Assembly: GCF_003591035.1 (NCBI RefSeq)
Contig: NZ_QYUO01000001.1
Span: 744,001 to 808,000 of the forward strand
Length of the DNA: 64,000 nt
Direction: 5' to 3'
DNA from: Noviherbaspirillum saxi
GTDB lineage: Bacteria > Pseudomonadota > Gammaproteobacteria > Burkholderiales > Burkholderiaceae_D
In this document: positions 61,542 through 64,000 of the stretch, in pieces
How the letters are laid out: the number at the start of each line of letters is the position of its first letter
Numbering within the stretch: position 1 is the stretch's first letter
Made by a program: the position numbers and the translations under genes
Notes under the pieces: model-generated
The model's input: the letters and a program-made list of their open reading frames with translations, nothing else
Databases searched by the model: none
What the model was told of the DNA's origin: nothing

Positions 61542-64000
61542 ATGCATTCAAATCAAGAAGTTTCCCTAAAATCCACCGCAGAATTCGGTCTCACCCCTTC
61601 GCACGCCCCCACCTCCGCTGCCACAGCCAACATGAACGTCAGCCTTGGCGACTATAAAGTCATCCGCCGCAACGGCGCGGTCGTCGGGTTCGAGCCGTCG
61701 AAGATTTCGATCGCCATGACCAAGGCATTCCTCGCGGTGAATGGCGGGCAGGGCGCAGCATCGGCTCGCGTGCGCGAACTGGTCGAACAACTGACCGATG
61801 GCGTGGTGTCGGCCCTGGTGCGTCGCCAGCCAGCCGGCGGCACCTTTCATATCGAAGACGTGCAGGACCAGGTCGAACTGGCGCTGATGCGTTCCGGCGA
61901 ACACGATGTTGCCCGCGCCTACGTGCTGTACCGCGCCAAGCGCATGGAAGAGCGTGCGCAGCAGCAAGCGGCCAAGCCGACCGAGGCTCTCCAATTGCAC
62001 GTGATTGAAGATGGCCAGCGTCGTCCGCTGGACCTCAATCAGGTACGCGATCTGATTACTGCCGCATGCGTCGGCCTCGAAAAGCATGTCGATGCTGAAG
62101 CCATCCTTTCCGAGACAGTCAAGAATCTGTACGACGGTGTGCCGGTCGAAGAGCTGCACAAGTCCGCCATCCTGGCCGCCCGCGCGCTGATGGAAAAGGA
62201 TCCTGCGTACAGCAAGGTAACTGCCCGCCTGCTGATGCACACCATCCGCAAGGAAGTGTTCGGTCAGGAAGTCGCGCAGGCAGATGCTGCCGCGCACTAT
62301 ATCGATTACTTCCCGAAGTACATCAAGAAAGGTATCGAAGCCGATCTGCTCGACACCAAGCTTGCGCAGTTCGACCTCAAGAAGCTGGCGGATGCGTTGC
62401 AGCCGGAACGCGACCTGCAATTCGGTTACCTCGGCCTGCAAACGCTGTATGACCGCTACTTCCTGCATATCGAAGGCACCCGCATTGAAATGCCGCAGGC
62501 ATTCTATATGCGCGTGGCAATGGGCCTGTCGCTCAATGAGATCGACCGCGAAGCCCGCGCGATCGAGTTCTACAACCTGCTGTCCTCGTTCGACTTCATG
62601 AGCTCGACGCCGACACTGTTCAATTCCGGTACCCAGCGTTCGCAACTGTCGTCGTGCTACCTGACTACGGTTGCCGATGACCTCGACGGCATCTATGAAG
62701 CGATCAAGGAAAACGCGCTGCTCGCCAAATTCGCCGGCGGTCTCGGCAACGACTGGACTCCGGTTCGCGCACTCGGCGCCCACATCAAGGGTACCAACGG
62801 CAAGTCGCAAGGCGTGGTTCCATTCCTGAAAGTGGTGAACGACACCGCGGTCGCGGTCAACCAGGGCGGCAAGCGCAAGGGCGCCGTCTGTGCCTATCTG
62901 GAAACCTGGCACATGGATATCGAGGAATTCCTCGACCTGCGCAAGAACACCGGCGACGATCGCCGCCGCACTCACGACATGAACACCGCGAACTGGATTC
63001 CCGACATGTTCATGAAGCGCGTGATGGAAAAGGGCGACTGGACCCTGTTCTCACCATCCGACGTGCCCGACCTGCACGACAAGTTCGGCAAGGCCTTCGA
63101 AGAAGCCTATACCGGCTATGAAGCCAAGGCTGCCCGCGGCGAACTCAAGTTGTTCAAGAAGGTGCAGGCGCTCGACCTGTGGCGCAAGATGCTGTCCATG
63201 CTGTTCGAGACCGGTCATCCATGGATCACCTTCAAGGATCCGTGCAATATCCGTTCCCCGCAGCAGCATGTCGGCGTCGTTCACAGCTCCAACCTGTGCA
63301 CCGAGATCACGCTCAACACCAACGAATCCGAAATCGCGGTCTGCAACCTCGGTTCGGTCAACATGCCCGCACACATGAAAGACGGCAAGCTCGACCAGGT
63401 CAAGCTGCAGAAAACCGTCCGCACCGCGATGCGCATGCTGGATAACGTGATCGATATCAACTATTACGCAGTCAAGAAAGCGCGCGATTCCAACCTGCGT
63501 CACCGGCCGGTCGGCATGGGCATCATGGGCTTCCAGGACTGCCTGCACATGATGCGTATCCCGTACGCGTCGATGGATGCGGTCGAGTTCGCCGACCGTT
63601 CGATGGAAGCCGTCTGCTACTACGCCTACTGGGCATCGACCGAACTGGCGGAAGAGCGCGGCCGTTACAGCTCCTACCGCGGTTCGCTGTGGGATCGCGG
63701 AATCCTGCCGCAGGATTCGCTCAAGCTGCTGGCTGAAGAACGCGGCGGCTACCTGGAAGTCGACTCGTCCGAGACCATGGACTGGGCTTCGCTGCGCGCA
63801 CGCATCAAGGAACATGGCATGCGCAATTCGAATTGCGTGGCGATTGCCCCGACCGCGACGATCTCCAACATCATCGACGTGTCCGCTTGCATCGAACCGA
63901 CTTACCAGAACCTGTACGTGAAGTCGAACCTGTCCGGGGAATTTACCGAGATCAACGAATACTTGGTGCGCGACCTGAAGGCACGCGGCCTGTGGGATGA
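61542..64000 (+). CDS. nrdA: Ribonucleoside-diphosphate reductase alpha subunit, class Ia (partial, 5' part)
   Basis: NrdA reduces ribonucleoside diphosphates to deoxy forms with NrdB. The first 819 codons are present; the end lies past the window. The ATG at 61542 follows AGGAGG. An ATP-cone regulatory domain lies at about residues 38-125 (YKVIRRNGAVVGFEPSKI), so dATP inhibition is expected. The catalytic core has Cys372 (SSCYLTT), the thiyl-radical site Asn584-Leu-Cys586-Thr-Glu588, and Cys601 as probable redox partner of Cys372. The N-terminal extension before the cone makes it longer than E. coli NrdA. Control by NrdR is likely. Confidence 0.96.
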   Translation, partial: MHSNQEVSLKSTAEFGLTPSHAPTSAATANMNVSLGDYKVIRRNGAVVGFEPSKISIAMTKAFLAVNGGQGAASARVRELVEQLTDGVVSALVRRQPAGGTFHIEDVQDQVELALMRSGEHDVARAYVLYRAKRMEERAQQQAAKPTEALQLHVIEDGQRRPLDLNQVRDLITAACVGLEKHVDAEAILSETVKNLYDGVPVEELHKSAILAARALMEKDPAYSKVTARLLMHTIRKEVFGQEVAQADAAAHYIDYFPKYIKKGIEADLLDTKLAQFDLKKLADALQPERDLQFGYLGLQTLYDRYFLHIEGTRIEMPQAFYMRVAMGLSLNEIDREARAIEFYNLLSSFDFMSSTPTLFNSGTQRSQLSSCYLTTVADDLDGIYEAIKENALLAKFAGGLGNDWTPVRALGAHIKGTNGKSQGVVPFLKVVNDTAVAVNQGGKRKGAVCAYLETWHMDIEEFLDLRKNTGDDRRRTHDMNTANWIPDMFMKRVMEKGDWTLFSPSDVPDLHDKFGKAFEEAYTGYEAKAARGELKLFKKVQALDLWRKMLSMLFETGHPWITFKDPCNIRSPQQHVGVVHSSNLCTEITLNTNESEIAVCNLGSVNMPAHMKDGKLDQVKLQKTVRTAMRMLDNVIDINYYAVKKARDSNLRHRPVGMGIMGFQDCLHMMRIPYASMDAVEFADRSMEAVCYYAYWASTELAEERGRYSSYRGSLWDRGILPQDSLKLLAEERGGYLEVDSSETMDWASLRARIKEHGMRNSNCVAIAPTATISNIIDVSACIEPTYQNLYVKSNLSGEFTEINEYLVRDLKARGLWD

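Noticed and set aside
61566..62975. 469-residue minus-strand frame opposite nrdA
   Set aside because: Antisense to conserved nrdA coding sequence; no domain or ribosome binding site.

Overview
The window is a continuous stretch of a betaproteobacterial chromosome of moderately high GC, most like Burkholderiales and probably Oxalobacteraceae (Herminiimonas, Janthinobacterium or Collimonas type). This placement is inferred from gene order (dcw cluster, peroxiredoxin, lpxC, DUF721, M23, secA, argJ, DUF815, mutT, yacG, zapD, coaE, pilD) and from protein character. No search was run. Genes are tightly packed, with many 1 to 4 nt stop/start overlaps, and nearly all read as intact.

Region by region. 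1-9.8 kb: end of the division and cell wall cluster (mraY 3' end, murD, ftsW, murG, murC, ddl, ftsQ, ftsA, ftsZ), closed by a terminator. 9.9-10.4 kb: a Prx5-like peroxiredoxin. 10.4-11.1 kb: a gene-free cassette of nested inverted repeats bounded by imperfect inverted copies of one sequence. 11.1-21.2 kb: a glycerol regulon (glpR divergent from glpD, an ABC glycerol importer glpSTPQ-DUF2160-glpV, then glpK) with no glpF. 21.3-29.5 kb: lpxC, DUF721/DciA-like gene, M23 peptidase, secA, argJ, DUF815 ATPase, mutT. 29.5-34.5 kb: a D-alanine module (alr, dadA, an Rrf2-like regulator, a TyrR-like AAA+ regulator) preceded by a dense control region. 34.5-42.0 kb: yacG, zapD, coaE, pilD, pilC, pilB, a CBS-domain membrane protein and tRNA-Pro, all on the minus strand. 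42-50 kb: ispB, rplU-rpmA-obgE, proB, a CNP1-like protein, rppH, proS, lytic transglycosylase. 50-57 kb: a histone-H1-like/SWIB fusion, ffh, a DctB/DctD-like two-component pair, ypjD and a PP0621-family protein. 57-64 kb: pilS-pilR, ampD and the first 819 codons of nrdA.

The best candidate for an undescribed system is the alr-dadA control region. It has a sigma-54 type -24/-12 element (29691-29707). Upstream lie two dyads of the form TGTA-N10-TACA, the invariant bases of a TyrR box, plus a weaker third. One sits at the centre of a perfect 23-bp inverted repeat. An ACT-PAS-AAA+-HTH regulator of the TyrR type, carrying a GAFTSA loop, is encoded three genes downstream. Together these suggest sigma-54-dependent, enhancer-type control of D-alanine catabolism.

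Other points worth checking are complementary degeneracy in the two glycerol-importer ATPases, a probable leaderless lpxC mRNA, a double NrdR box with a promoter inside it upstream of nrdA, a sigma-54-like promoter before the dctBD-like pair, mutually exclusive hairpins between rpmA and obgE, and the inverted-repeat cassette at the edge of the glycerol block. The glycerol, D-alanine and DctBD blocks look like lineage-specific insertions into conserved neighbourhoods.
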